From positions 1 through 15,054 of the forward strand of contig CAZDQC010000084.1 in the NCBI GenBank assembly GCA_964507245.1: 15,054 bases of DNA. The letters run 5' to 3'. Under the pieces are notes generated by a model. It did not search any database. It was not told the DNA's origin and worked only from the letters and a program-made list of their open reading frames with translations. This DNA comes from GCA-2731375 sp964507245. GTDB taxonomy: Bacteria; Pseudomonadota; Alphaproteobacteria; GCA-2731375. Below are positions 7,110-14,862 of this stretch, in pieces (the stretch's first letter is position 1; the number at the start of each line of letters is the position of its first letter). Both the position numbers and the translations under genes were made by a program.

Positions 7110-8315
7110 ATGACCAAAGCATTTGATGGGGTTCGTGTAATCGATTTTACACAGGTGTTATCTGGGCCGTTGGCCACAGCGAACATGGCGCTTTTAGGCG
7201 CGGAAGTAATCAAGATCGAAATGAAAGACACTGGCGATCAAATCCGAAACCTGATGGCAGAGGGGGAATGGGCGCAACGAGGGCTAGGTCCCGTCTTTGT
7301 CGGTTTCAATTGCGGCAAACGCAGCATCGCCCTCGATCTGAAAAACGAAGAAGCAAAAAAGGTCGTTCGCAAGATGATCAAAAGTGCCGATGTGGTGGCT
7401 GAGAATTTTAAGCCTGGCGTCATGAAGCGCCTTGGCTTTAGTTATGATGATGTCAAGGCTATCAAACCAGAAATTGTTTATTGTTCCATATCCGGGTTCG
7501 GACAGGAGGGCCCCGCAGCCGCCGCAGGTGCCTATGATGGAGCGATCCAGGCCGTCTCAGGCTTGATGTCCCTGACTGGAACACCCGAAGAGGGGCCAAT
7601 CAGAATTGGCTTTCCCGTAGCTGACATGGCCACTGGACTGACAGCTTCATTTGCGATTGCCTCGGCCCTCTACCGCCGGCTGGCGACGGGTCGAGGACAG
7701 TATTTGGATGTCGCGATGACGGATTCTGTGATGTCCTTGATCAGCTTCGCGATCAACCGCTACCTCATCAACGGGACGGAGCCGCAGTTGTTGGGCAACC
7801 AATCTGCGACCATGCAAACCACGACGGATGTTTATGAAACAGCGGACGGACACATCAATATCTCCGTCTTCACCGACCACCTAATTCCGCCACTTTGCCG
7901 TGGATTAGGCCGTCCGGAATGGGCAGAGGAGAAACGCTATCAGTCGGAACAGAGCCGCGTCGAAAACCGCCTGGAAATCTACGAGGAACTAAAAGACTTA
8001 ATCAAAACCAAACCGACCGACCATTGGCTGGAAAAACTGCGAATAGAGGGCGTGCCCGTGGCACCCGTTCTCACCGTTCCACAGGCCATCAAGGAGGAAC
8101 AAGTTGGACATCGCGACATACTGCGAACCTTGCCCGCCCCGGGCGGCATTGAAGGGCACATTACTATTCCAGGACTAGGCTTCATGGCATCCGAGGGCAC
8201 CCCTGCCACTAATATTCCGCCTCCCACCTTAGGTCAACACACCGGAGAAATACTGACTGAGTTTGGATACAGCGCGGAGGAAATGGACGCCTTAAGGGAA
8301 TACGGGGCGATTTGA
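7110..8315 (+). CDS. Class III (CaiB/BaiF, Frc-type) CoA-transferase
   Basis: 401 residues, normal for family III CoA-transferases, which move CoA between a donor acyl-CoA and a free carboxylic acid through an aspartyl-CoA intermediate. The N-terminus FDGVRVIDFTQVLSGPLAT and LGAEVIKIE are standard. NCGKRSIALDL (67-77), ENFKPGVMKRLG (98-109) and SISGFGQEGP (126-135) follow in order. The likely nucleophile is Asp172 in FPVADMATG. ATG 7110 is preceded by a perfect AGGAGG (7098-7103); the open frame extends upstream to 6963 but has no better start. It is the first gene of a plus-strand cluster, 20 nt before the transglutaminase-like gene. With an acyl-CoA dehydrogenase two genes on, it probably activates the acid that the cluster degrades. 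The acid is unknown; annotations such as formyl- or carnitine-CoA transferase would be over-specific. Confidence 0.93.
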   Translation: MTKAFDGVRVIDFTQVLSGPLATANMALLGAEVIKIEMKDTGDQIRNLMAEGEWAQRGLGPVFVGFNCGKRSIALDLKNEEAKKVVRKMIKSADVVAENFKPGVMKRLGFSYDDVKAIKPEIVYCSISGFGQEGPAAAAGAYDGAIQAVSGLMSLTGTPEEGPIRIGFPVADMATGLTASFAIASALYRRLATGRGQYLDVAMTDSVMSLISFAINRYLINGTEPQLLGNQSATMQTTTDVYETADGHINISVFTDHLIPPLCRGLGRPEWAEEKRYQSEQSRVENRLEIYEELKDLIKTKPTDHWLEKLRIEGVPVAPVLTVPQAIKEEQVGHRDILRTLPAPGGIEGHITIPGLGFMASEGTPATNIPPPTLGQHTGEILTEFGYSAEEMDALREYGAI

Positions 8316-8335
8316 CGGATATGAGGAGAAGCTAA

Positions 8336-9016
8336 ATGTCAGAGAATTTGAGTGAATTCTTGGAACCTGGACCCATGGTAGAAAGTTGCCATCCGGACAT
8401 CGTGGCACTAGCTGCTAATTCGGTGCAAGGCGCGTCCACGAATAAGGAAAAATCCGTCAGGCTATACTACAAAATTCGAGATGGCATCCGTTATGACCCC
8501 TATGCCTCATCCCTCGATGTTGTCGGTATGAAGGCTAGCAGGACTGTGAAGGAAAAGAAGGGTTATTGTGTACAAAAGGCCGTCCTTCTCGCCGCCGTGT
8601 GCCGAGCCCAAGGCATTCCCGCCCGCCTAGGCTTTGCTGATGTGCGAAACCACCTGTCCACCGGCAAAATGCGGGAGCGGATGAAAACCGATACATTTTA
8701 TTGGCACGGCTACACTGCGGTTTTTCTTGACGGCCAATGGCTGAAGGCAACACCCGCGTTCAATGTTGAACTATGCGAAAAATTCGGATTGAAGCCACTT
8801 GAGTTCGATGGCGAGGTTGATTCCATATATCACGAATTTGACAATGCTGGTAATCGCCATATGGAGTATCTGAATTTTCGGGGAGAATATTCGGAGCCGC
8901 CACTGGACAAAATGCTGGAAACCTACATGGCTCATTATGACTACTGGAAATCCGGAAAACGAACTGAGACCGGAGACTTTGAGGCAGAAGTCGCCGCAGA
9001 AACTGGTTCGGGCTAG
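8336..9016 (+). CDS. Transglutaminase-like cysteine hydrolase family protein
   Basis: 226 residues with a transglutaminase-like/papain-like core. Segment FYKIRDG-type YYKIRDGIRYDPY (44-56) leads to the nucleophile region KKGYCVQKAVLLAA with Cys78. Then come GIPARLGFADVRNHL (93-107) and FYWHGYTAVFLDG with His124, and then WLKATPAFN (135-143). In classical transglutaminases the third catalytic residue is an Asp just before the final T-P; here the residues before T139-P140 are K-A, so the acidic residue is not obvious. There is no signal peptide, so it is cytoplasmic, unlike many secreted relatives. GAGGAGAAG lies just before ATG 8336. Gaps of 20 and 25 nt place it within the CoA-transferase/acyl-CoA dehydrogenase operon. 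Its role there is unknown; amide or peptide bond hydrolysis or acyl transfer are possibilities from family chemistry. Confidence 0.82.
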   Translation: MSENLSEFLEPGPMVESCHPDIVALAANSVQGASTNKEKSVRLYYKIRDGIRYDPYASSLDVVGMKASRTVKEKKGYCVQKAVLLAAVCRAQGIPARLGFADVRNHLSTGKMRERMKTDTFYWHGYTAVFLDGQWLKATPAFNVELCEKFGLKPLEFDGEVDSIYHEFDNAGNRHMEYLNFRGEYSEPPLDKMLETYMAHYDYWKSGKRTETGDFEAEVAAETGSG

Positions 9017-9041
9017 AATCGCGTCTTAAAAGGATTTGGCC

Positions 9042-10241
9042 ATGGATATAAAACTATCGCCGGCGGACGAAGCGTTTCGGGCTGACATTCGCGCCTTTCT
9101 CGGCGAAACCTTGACCGAAGATTTACGTGACGGCGCGCGCAAGCGCACCAGTTTGTGGCAGGATATCGACACTGCCATGAACTGGCAACGCATCTTGTAC
9201 GCTAAGGGCTGGGCCGCGCCCAACTGGCCAGCGGAGTTTGGTGGCACGGATTGGACCCTAATTCAACACTATATTTTCGCCCAGGAGTGTGTCCGAGCCG
9301 AGGCCCCCGCCCTAATACCCATGGGCCTGAAGATGTGTGGGCCCATGTTGATCGGTTACGGCACAGAAGAGCAAAAGGTACAATATCTGCCCCGTATCCT
9401 GAGCGGCGAGGATATTTGGTGTCAGGGTTACTCCGAGCCGGGCTCCGGCTCCGACCTAGCGGCGCTTAGCACCGCGGCTGTCAGTGACAGTGATGATTAC
9501 ATCGTTAATGGTACTAAGATCTGGACCAGCTACGCCCAACACGCCAACATGATGTTTGCACTGGTGCGCACCTCTACTGAAGGCAAACGTCAAGAGGGCA
9601 TATCTTTCCTACTGATCGACATGAAGTCATCAGGCATCACTGTAAAGCCTATCATAAACCTGGAAGGTGTCCATGAATTGAACCAGGTGTTCTTCGACGA
9701 TGTACGTGTCCCAAAGAAAAATCGTGTGAGCAAGGAAAATGATGGCTGGTCCGTGGCGAAATATCTGCTTGAGTTTGAACGGTTCTCCATGAGTTCCGTT
9801 GAAATACGCCGGGTTTTGGCCCGCGTTGAGAAACTGGCCAACCAAACTGACGCCGATGGTACCCGACTGATGGACGTATCTAGTTTCACCCAAGAGCTCG
9901 CGCGACTAAAAGTGGACGCTGACGCTTTGGAAGTTTCTGAACAGCGAGTTCTAGCCAATTTAAGCGCCGGCATGCCGCCGGGGTCGGCCTCCTCAATCCA
10001 AATGGCGCGCGGTTCGGAGATCCAGCAGAGGGCCGATATGTTGGGTGTCGAAGCCGCAGCTTATTACGCTAGTCCGCTGCAGCCCGAAGCGTTGGAACTC
10101 GGCACTAATCGCCCGCCCGTCGGGCCAGAGTTGGCCGTCACCCTTATGCCTGCGTATCTGAGCAACCGCATGCGTACCATCGCTGGCGGTTCTTCAGAAA
10201 TTCAGCGGAACATCATCGCCAAGGCGGTGCTCGGCATGTAA
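9042..10241 (+). CDS. Acyl-CoA dehydrogenase (FadE / PimC-like)
   Basis: 399 residues, a complete FAD-dependent acyl-CoA dehydrogenase that makes a 2,3-double bond and passes electrons to ETF. The FAD/substrate segment WCQGYSEPGSGSDLA spans 126-140, and NGTKIWTSYAQHANMMFALVR (156-176) is the middle beta domain. The C-terminal signature is TIAGGSSEIQRNIIAKAVLG. The position of the usual C-terminal catalytic Glu (YEG in MCAD) is Gly here. Glu246 in LEFERFS aligns with the helix-G Glu of isovaleryl-CoA and long-chain dehydrogenases and is the likely base. The sequence style matches pimeloyl-CoA dehydrogenase large subunits, which may need a partner subunit not present here. ATG 9042 has AAAAGGA seven nt upstream; a TTG at 9036 is less likely. 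It is the third gene of the plus-strand operon. Confidence 0.93.
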   Translation: MDIKLSPADEAFRADIRAFLGETLTEDLRDGARKRTSLWQDIDTAMNWQRILYAKGWAAPNWPAEFGGTDWTLIQHYIFAQECVRAEAPALIPMGLKMCGPMLIGYGTEEQKVQYLPRILSGEDIWCQGYSEPGSGSDLAALSTAAVSDSDDYIVNGTKIWTSYAQHANMMFALVRTSTEGKRQEGISFLLIDMKSSGITVKPIINLEGVHELNQVFFDDVRVPKKNRVSKENDGWSVAKYLLEFERFSMSSVEIRRVLARVEKLANQTDADGTRLMDVSSFTQELARLKVDADALEVSEQRVLANLSAGMPPGSASSIQMARGSEIQQRADMLGVEAAAYYASPLQPEALELGTNRPPVGPELAVTLMPAYLSNRMRTIAGGSSEIQRNIIAKAVLGM

Positions 10242-10285
10242 TTTTCATGAATTCGTTCAATAGGCAAAATTGTCGAACTGAATTG

Positions 10286-10301
10286 CCGGGTCGGAACTCG
10301 G
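10286..10301. terminator. Possible stem-loop in convergent gap
   Basis: CCGGGT (10286-10291) can pair with ACTCGG (10296-10301), six pairs including one G-U, with loop CGGA. It lies 45 nt after the acyl-CoA dehydrogenase stop in the 164-nt gap facing the convergent phosphotransferase gene. No T-run follows, so it is not a standard intrinsic terminator. Nothing else stands out in 10242-10405. Confidence 0.22.
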
Positions 10302-10405
10302 TAATGACGATGTAGCCATAATCAGCCAAGAATAGACTATTTGTTATGCGGTCATGCCCTCGCTCACAGCAAGCTTCCAGGACCATGATGTGGTGTCGCT
10401 TTCGG

Positions 10406-11449
10406 TCATCGCAGAGTTGTTAGGGCCTTTTCGCTGGCGTTCAAAGCCTCGCCGATGCGCGAGCGAAAGTCGCCCATGTCCACTCCTTCAGTGCTTTTCT
10501 TGCCTGCGCGATAACGAGCGTATACGCCGTGGATGATGCAGGCGGTCTTCCACCAGTTGAAGCCAATGTAATAGTTCAACTTGGATAGATCACGTCCAGA
10601 TTGTTCCTCGTATCGAGCCGCCAATTCAGCCCGAGTAGGAAATCCTGATAGGGCAGTGGCGGCACCTTCGCGGCCCTCGCCTGGCTCAGCCCAGGCGTTG
10701 AGGGCATAGCCCAGGTCTGCTAGGGGATCTCCTAAGGTGGAGATCTCCCAATCCACTACGGCAACGACCTTGTAGTTGGCTCCGACCAGGCAATTATGCA
10801 GGCCATAATCACCATGTACTACCTTCGCCGGACCTTGATCGGGAATGTTGCCGGCTAGATAGTCACGGATTTCATGAGCGCGCGGATCATCGTATTCCGC
10901 ATCAATAATGGACGAGGTCCACGATCGAAACCAAGTGCGTAGTTGACGGCCTACATAATCCTCTTTCTTGCCCAGGTCACTTAAGCCTATTTCATCCGGA
11001 TCCAATTTATGGAGATCGGCAAGGACATCGACAAAGGACCAAGCCAGCGTCTGGCGCTCATCTCGGGGAATTCTTCCCTCTGTTTCTTGGGCGCTATACA
11101 GAGGCTGTCCGTCAATCAACCCCATGACATAGAACCATGCGCCAGTGATTTCCGGATTTTCACAGAATGCCATAGCTGGCGCGACAGGCACTGCGGTGGA
11201 TCCCAGGGCCGAAATCAGGGCCCATTCCCGGCTCATATCATGCGCCTTCGGTAATAGTTCGCCTTGGGGCGGGCGACGGATCACGGCGGCCCGGCCTTCA
11301 CCGTCATCGATGCGGTAGGTCAAGTTGGAATGGCCGCCTTGTAAACGTGTCCAGGTCAGAGGCGGTGTCAGCCCCTTCACATTGCCGGCAATCCATGCCT
11401 CAACGGCTTCGACATCGTAGCCCTCGGGCTCTGTTTCCACGGTGTCCAT
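10406..11449 (-). CDS. APH-fold phosphotransferase (acyl-CoA-catabolism type)
   Basis: 347 residues of the aminoglycoside-phosphotransferase/choline-kinase fold. The nucleotide loop is LQGGHSNLTYRI (36-47) and the ATP lysine is replaced by an Arg-rich strand AAVIRRPP (54-61), as in this subfamily. The catalytic loop VHGDYGLHNCLV (211-222) holds Asp214 and Asn219, and VVDWEISTLGDPLADLGY (231-248) supplies the metal-binding Asp233. This is the subfamily that includes the kinase domain of ACAD10/ACAD11 and bacterial LvaA, which phosphorylate 4-hydroxyacyl-CoA; antibiotic resistance is unlikely. ATG 11449 gives MDTVETEPEG, with a weak GAGG 11 nt before it; the alternative GTG at 11476 has no Shine-Dalgarno. 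It converges on the acyl-CoA dehydrogenase gene and stands alone on its strand. The substrate is inferred from family and context only. Confidence 0.88.
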   Translation of the reverse strand: MDTVETEPEGYDVEAVEAWIAGNVKGLTPPLTWTRLQGGHSNLTYRIDDGEGRAAVIRRPPQGELLPKAHDMSREWALISALGSTAVPVAPAMAFCENPEITGAWFYVMGLIDGQPLYSAQETEGRIPRDERQTLAWSFVDVLADLHKLDPDEIGLSDLGKKEDYVGRQLRTWFRSWTSSIIDAEYDDPRAHEIRDYLAGNIPDQGPAKVVHGDYGLHNCLVGANYKVVAVVDWEISTLGDPLADLGYALNAWAEPGEGREGAATALSGFPTRAELAARYEEQSGRDLSKLNYYIGFNWWKTACIIHGVYARYRAGKKSTEGVDMGDFRSRIGEALNASEKALTTLR

Positions 11450-11915
11450 ACTCGCCGTGCCTCGCTTTTTGACCACGAGGCTGTATTGTCGGCGATATTC
11501 CGCTCTGACACCATGCTAATTTGTCTAATTATCAGCCCCTTTGGCCAGCGCTATAAGCTCAACGCAAGAGTAGCTGGGACAAAAGTCAGCAAGGGCACTC
11601 AAGCCGACAAGGTAGCAAAATTTGTCAATAAAAGAGGATTTCGCGAATTGAATTACGACCTCCCCTTATCTTCTCCGCTACCAAAATATTATTTTTGGGT
11701 TGACCCAGACACAAACCGGCAACGTCCTATTACTACGCAATAATCGGATCAGAGTTTGAATTTCAAAATCTTAAATGACCTATTAGGTTTTTCGCCGAGG
11801 GTCTTGCCTTCGCCTAAATAAAAACTGAAAGTCCAAACGATTTGTCACGGTTAGCGCAATCAGGCAGTCTGTGATGCGGGCCAGCATCTAACCCTTCAAA
11901 ATGGGAAGCTTCACC
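11450..11915. promoter_or_regulatory. 466-nt divergent intergenic region
   Basis: It lies between the leftward phosphotransferase and rightward monooxygenase genes and is clearly more AT-rich than the flanking coding DNA. It contains an inverted repeat, CCAAAA (11681-11686) and TTTTGG (11693-11698), directly followed by TTGACC (11700-11705), a possible -35 element. Candidate -10 hexamers after it (TATTAC at 11728) are badly spaced, so no promoter is claimed with confidence. An 85-codon open frame at 11486-11743 resembles nothing and lacks a Shine-Dalgarno; I take it as chance. No RNA gene is recognised. Confidence 0.35.
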
Positions 11916-12995
11916 ATGGAACTTGGCTTTTTCACCATGCCTTTGCATCCGCAGGGCGCAAATTTCACAGAAACTCTGAAATCAGATATGGACCAGATCG
12001 TGATTCTGGACGAACTCGGCTTTTCCGAGGCCTGGATTGGGGAGCATTTCACTTCGGAATGGGAGAATATTCCCTCGCCGGAGTTATTCATTGCCCAGGC
12101 ACTGGCACGAACAAAGCAAATTAAGCTGGGAACCGGTGTCAGTTGCATGCCGAACCACAACCCTTTTGTCCTGGCCTGCCGCATCGCACAATTGGACCAT
12201 ATGGCCGAAGGCCGGTTCAATTGGGGTATCGGAACGGGCAGCTTTCCCGGCGATATGCGAGTGTTCGGTTATTGGGGTGACAACGCAGCAGTAGACAATG
12301 CCGCCTATACCCGCGCCTCCTTAGATACCATCCTGCAGCTCTGGTCGGATCCAAAACCCGGAGTCTACACGAGCGACTGGTGGGAATTTACCATTCCTGA
12401 GACCGAGAACGACATAGGTCTGCGGGCGCATATCCGTCCCTACCAAGATCCCCATCCTCCAATTGCCCTTGCTGGCGTGTCACCGCATTCCACCACTCTA
12501 AAGATGGCTGGCAGCCGAGGCTGGATTCCCATGTCCATCAACCTCATACCACCAACGCTGCTTAAGACGCATTGGGATGCCATCCGCGCTGGTGCATTAG
12601 AAGCAGGGCGCGAGGTCGATCTAAGCACTTGGCGCGTAGCGCGGGAAATTTTTGTCGCAGAAACCTCAGCTGAAGCACGAAAGCACGCCCTCGATGGTGT
12701 TATGGCGCGTGATTTCCAAGATTATTTTCTGCGCCTACTACCGAAAGTCGGAATGCTGCAGCTGTTGAAGAACGACCCGAACATGGCGGATAGCGACGTA
12801 ACCATAGAATATCTGGTCGATAACCTATTCATTGTCGGCAACGTCGACGAGGTTGCCCAAAAACTCAATGATCTGAAGGGGGAGGTGGGGCAATTTGGCA
12901 CACTCCTAGCCATGGGCCACGAATGGGATCCTGAAGGCGCCTGGCAACAGTCTATGTCCCTATTGAAAAACGAAGTTTTGCCCAAACTCAGTTAA
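11916..12995 (+). CDS. Luciferase-like flavin-dependent monooxygenase (LLM family)
   Basis: 359 residues with the bacterial-luciferase TIM-barrel fold. Such enzymes use reduced FMN or F420 to oxygenate or oxidise organic substrates. Conserved pieces are the N-terminal MELGFFTMPLHPQG, LGFSEAWIGEHF (34-45) with the typical Glu-His pair, KLGTGVSCMPNHNPF (70-84), and AQLDHMAEGRFNWGIGTGS (91-109) with the GR.xxG.G pattern. PHPPIALAGVSP and AGSRGWIPMS follow in the second half. The overall style resembles limonene-monooxygenase- and alkanal-monooxygenase-like proteins, but the substrate cannot be assigned. ATG 11916 has GGGAAG six nt upstream; ATG 11901 in the same frame lacks a Shine-Dalgarno and would add only five residues. 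Monocistronic by appearance, with 429 nt before the next gene. It would need a flavin reductase, which is not adjacent. Confidence 0.92.
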   Translation: MELGFFTMPLHPQGANFTETLKSDMDQIVILDELGFSEAWIGEHFTSEWENIPSPELFIAQALARTKQIKLGTGVSCMPNHNPFVLACRIAQLDHMAEGRFNWGIGTGSFPGDMRVFGYWGDNAAVDNAAYTRASLDTILQLWSDPKPGVYTSDWWEFTIPETENDIGLRAHIRPYQDPHPPIALAGVSPHSTTLKMAGSRGWIPMSINLIPPTLLKTHWDAIRAGALEAGREVDLSTWRVAREIFVAETSAEARKHALDGVMARDFQDYFLRLLPKVGMLQLLKNDPNMADSDVTIEYLVDNLFIVGNVDEVAQKLNDLKGEVGQFGTLLAMGHEWDPEGAWQQSMSLLKNEVLPKLS

Positions 12996-13213
12996 TTTAA
13001 GATGCGATTTTATCGGCTCAGCACCACCTTGGAGGGCGGCGGCACCGTCAGTTTTCCGAATGCAGGTGCAAAAGCGTGGAGGCTTCTGTAACTATGCTAA
13101 TAAGTGATACCGAGCACAATTCAGACTTTATCCGCGGTAAGAGTGTGCATGATCCCACAGTAGGCATACAAAAACTGAACCCATTTATGGCTATACCCAG
13201 GAATGACAGAGCC

Positions 13214-13249
13214 CGACCCGCAAGCCCTAGATGCAACGACTGCGGGTCG
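13214..13249. repeat. 9-bp perfect inverted repeat, hairpin-forming
   Basis: CGACCCGCA (13214-13222) and TGCGGGTCG (13241-13249) pair perfectly around an 18-nt loop. A T-run is absent on the plus side; an A-run (13259-13265) follows instead. It is therefore not a typical rightward intrinsic terminator. It may be part of a structured RNA or a leftover of another element. Confidence 0.45.
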
Positions 13250-13334
13250 CTGAAAACTTAAAAAATCGTCCGAGACCTTTTGGCGTTGCGCTAAACTTGC
13301 AGTGTCTGCATTATTTCCCGGCACCCAGGTTGGC

Positions 13335-13370
13335 TCGAATTCAGTTAATATTGTCGAGACATCGAATTCA
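13335..13370. repeat. Two TCGAATTCA direct repeats upstream of the MFS gene
   Basis: Identical 9-mers at 13335-13343 and 13362-13370, 27 nt start to start, each containing the palindrome GAATTC. Similarly oriented repeats at this distance before a promoter are typical of tandem operator half-sites, but the cognate regulator is unknown and none is encoded in the window. Confidence 0.35.
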
Positions 13371-13381
13371 CATGAAGTATA

Positions 13382-13396
13382 GGATTTAATAAATCC
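13382..13396. promoter_or_regulatory. Palindrome just upstream of the MFS start, possible operator
   Basis: GGATTTA (13382-13388) and TAAATCC (13390-13396) form a perfect 7-bp dyad around one central base, ending 28 nt before the MFS ATG and 14 nt before its GAGGA (13410-13414). The AT-rich centre could also overlap a -10 box. The position suits repression of the transporter by a dimeric regulator. Confidence 0.4.
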
Positions 13397-13424
13397 AATA
13401 AACCTACATGAGGACAGAAAACCT

Positions 13425-14684
13425 ATGGGCCGGGATCGTTCCTACTTCCTGTTACTGAACATCGGACATTTTCTCGATCACTTGTTCACCTTGATCTTCG
13501 CAACGGTTGCAGCGCTGGTGCTGTACCGGGAATGGGGCGTCAGCTATGCGGAATTATTGGCTTATGCGACGCCGGGTTTCTTTGCCTTTGGCCTATTTTC
13601 TCTACCAGCCGGGTGGTTGGCCGACAAGTGGAGCCGGGACGGCATGATGTGCGTCTTCTTCATAGGAATCGGGCTTACAGCTATTGCCACTGGCTTTTCT
13701 CAAACCCCCCTGCATATTGGCTTCGGGTTGTTCGTGATTGGTATCTTCGCAGCAATTTACCATCCCGTCGGGCTAGCTATTGTGACTATGAAATGGAAAA
13801 ACACGGGCATGCGCATCGCGACTAATGGAGTTTGGGGGAACCTAGGCGTCGCTAGTGCAGCCTTGATCACTGGCTATTTGATCGACAACGGCGGCTGGCG
13901 CTTGGCCTTCATTTTGCCGGGCCTCTTCTCCATCGTAATGGGAATTGTCTACTTGGCTTTGCGGTGGCACAGCATCCGCACGGCGGAGAAAGAGGCAAAA
14001 TCAAAAACTGGCACAGCTGCGACGCCCTCTGCCACCTATCGCGCCTTACTGTTGCGGGTTTCGATCATTGTATTTTTAACTACGGCCGTATCCTCCCTCA
14101 TATTCCAAGCAACAACATTTGCCTTACCGAAAATATTTCTTGAACGCTTGGAAGGACTTGCTGTCGACCTAGCCACATGGTTCGCTGATGCAGCCCAATC
14201 GGGACAGGGGGATATAGCGTCAGTAATCGGCACCCTGGCGTTCATCGTTTTTGCCGTAGGCTCCATCGCCCAATTGATCGTAGGCAGCATGTTGGATAAG
14301 TACGGTCCACGCCGCGTGTTCATGGCGGTAGCAATCATCCAAATTGTCTTTTTTGCTACCATGCCCGGCCTCACTGACATGGTCGCCCTAGCCGTCGCCC
14401 TGGGCTTCATGCTAGGCGCATTTGGGCAGATCCCTATCAACGATTACATGATCGGCAAAACCGCTAGCGGTGCCTATCGCGCCCGCATATATGGAATACG
14501 ATATGTGGTGGGTTTCACGGTGCTAGCAGCGTCCCTGCCCCTCATCGCCTTTGTCTACAAGAACTGGGGCTTCGACACTTTGTTCTACATACTGGCTACC
14601 GCTGCTGTGGTCATCCTAGCCGTCGTGACCGCACTGCCAAAAGAGCTGCCAACACCTGAAACAGCGCCAGCATCTGCTGACTAA
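13425..14684 (+). CDS. MFS transporter
   Basis: 419 residues with about twelve hydrophobic helices, an inner-membrane secondary transporter of the major facilitator superfamily. The loop-2/3 motif appears as PAGWLADKWSRDG (61-73), the usual G-x-L-A-D-x-x-x-R/K signature, and its second-half copy as GSMLDKYGPRRVF (287-299). A central hydrophilic stretch (about 182-206) separates the two six-helix halves. Charged or polar residues inside the first helix (NIGHFLDHL, 12-20) may line the substrate path. Start ATG 13425 has GAGGA at 13410-13414. No neighbouring efflux regulator is visible. It could import a substrate for, or export a product of, the surrounding acyl-CoA catabolism, but direction and cargo cannot be read. 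It appears to be transcribed alone, from the repeat-rich upstream region. Confidence 0.9.
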   Translation: MGRDRSYFLLLNIGHFLDHLFTLIFATVAALVLYREWGVSYAELLAYATPGFFAFGLFSLPAGWLADKWSRDGMMCVFFIGIGLTAIATGFSQTPLHIGFGLFVIGIFAAIYHPVGLAIVTMKWKNTGMRIATNGVWGNLGVASAALITGYLIDNGGWRLAFILPGLFSIVMGIVYLALRWHSIRTAEKEAKSKTGTAATPSATYRALLLRVSIIVFLTTAVSSLIFQATTFALPKIFLERLEGLAVDLATWFADAAQSGQGDIASVIGTLAFIVFAVGSIAQLIVGSMLDKYGPRRVFMAVAIIQIVFFATMPGLTDMVALAVALGFMLGAFGQIPINDYMIGKTASGAYRARIYGIRYVVGFTVLAASLPLIAFVYKNWGFDTLFYILATAAVVILAVVTALPKELPTPETAPASAD

Positions 14685-14723
14685 GGGCCAGACTTGTGAG
14701 AGCCTAGACTGAAACGTCTGCCC
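14685..14723 (+). terminator. Bulged stem-loop immediately after the MFS stop
   Basis: GGG (14685-14687) plus CAGAC (14689-14693), with one bulged C between them, can pair with GTCTG (14716-14720) and CCC (14721-14723) around a 22-nt loop. It starts at the base after the stop codon. No T-run follows, so it may protect the 3' end or act with a factor rather than terminate by itself. The rest of 14724-14862 is AT-rich without a recognisable element. Confidence 0.25.
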
Positions 14724-14862
14724 ACCTAGACCAAACCAACAATCAGCTCCGTTCCTCATGGCTGAAATTCGAAATGCGATTTGTTAATTATTCGTAATTT
14801 TCGGCTATATTTTAAGAACTATATGGACAGTTTGATTGTTGATTTCCGTTAGCCCGCCTCTG

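Larger units (their letters stand above)
12996..13424. other. 429-nt intergenic region before the MFS gene
   Basis: No convincing gene: short open frames at 13076-13261 and on the opposite strand lack Shine-Dalgarno sites and recognisable protein features. It holds a 9-bp inverted repeat (13214-13249), two 9-bp direct repeats (13335-13370) and a palindrome (13382-13396), listed separately. A small RNA could be encoded here, but nothing I recognise (tRNA, 6S, riboswitch) is present. Confidence 0.5.

Noticed and set aside
10406..11449. Aminoglycoside resistance kinase
   Set aside because: The fold is shared, but the sequence style and acyl-CoA gene context match the catabolic ACAD10/LvaA-like branch rather than resistance enzymes.
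11486..11743. 85-residue open frame in the divergent gap
   Set aside because: No Shine-Dalgarno, no recognisable domain, unlike its neighbours in composition, and it would cover the region where both promoters should lie.
13214..13249. Intrinsic terminator or tRNA for the hairpin in the gap
   Set aside because: There is no T-run on either side and no cloverleaf, anticodon arm or T-loop sequence, so neither assignment holds.
13076..13261. 61-residue open frame before the MFS gene
   Set aside because: No ribosome binding site or family features, and it overlaps the hairpin at 13214-13249; probably chance.
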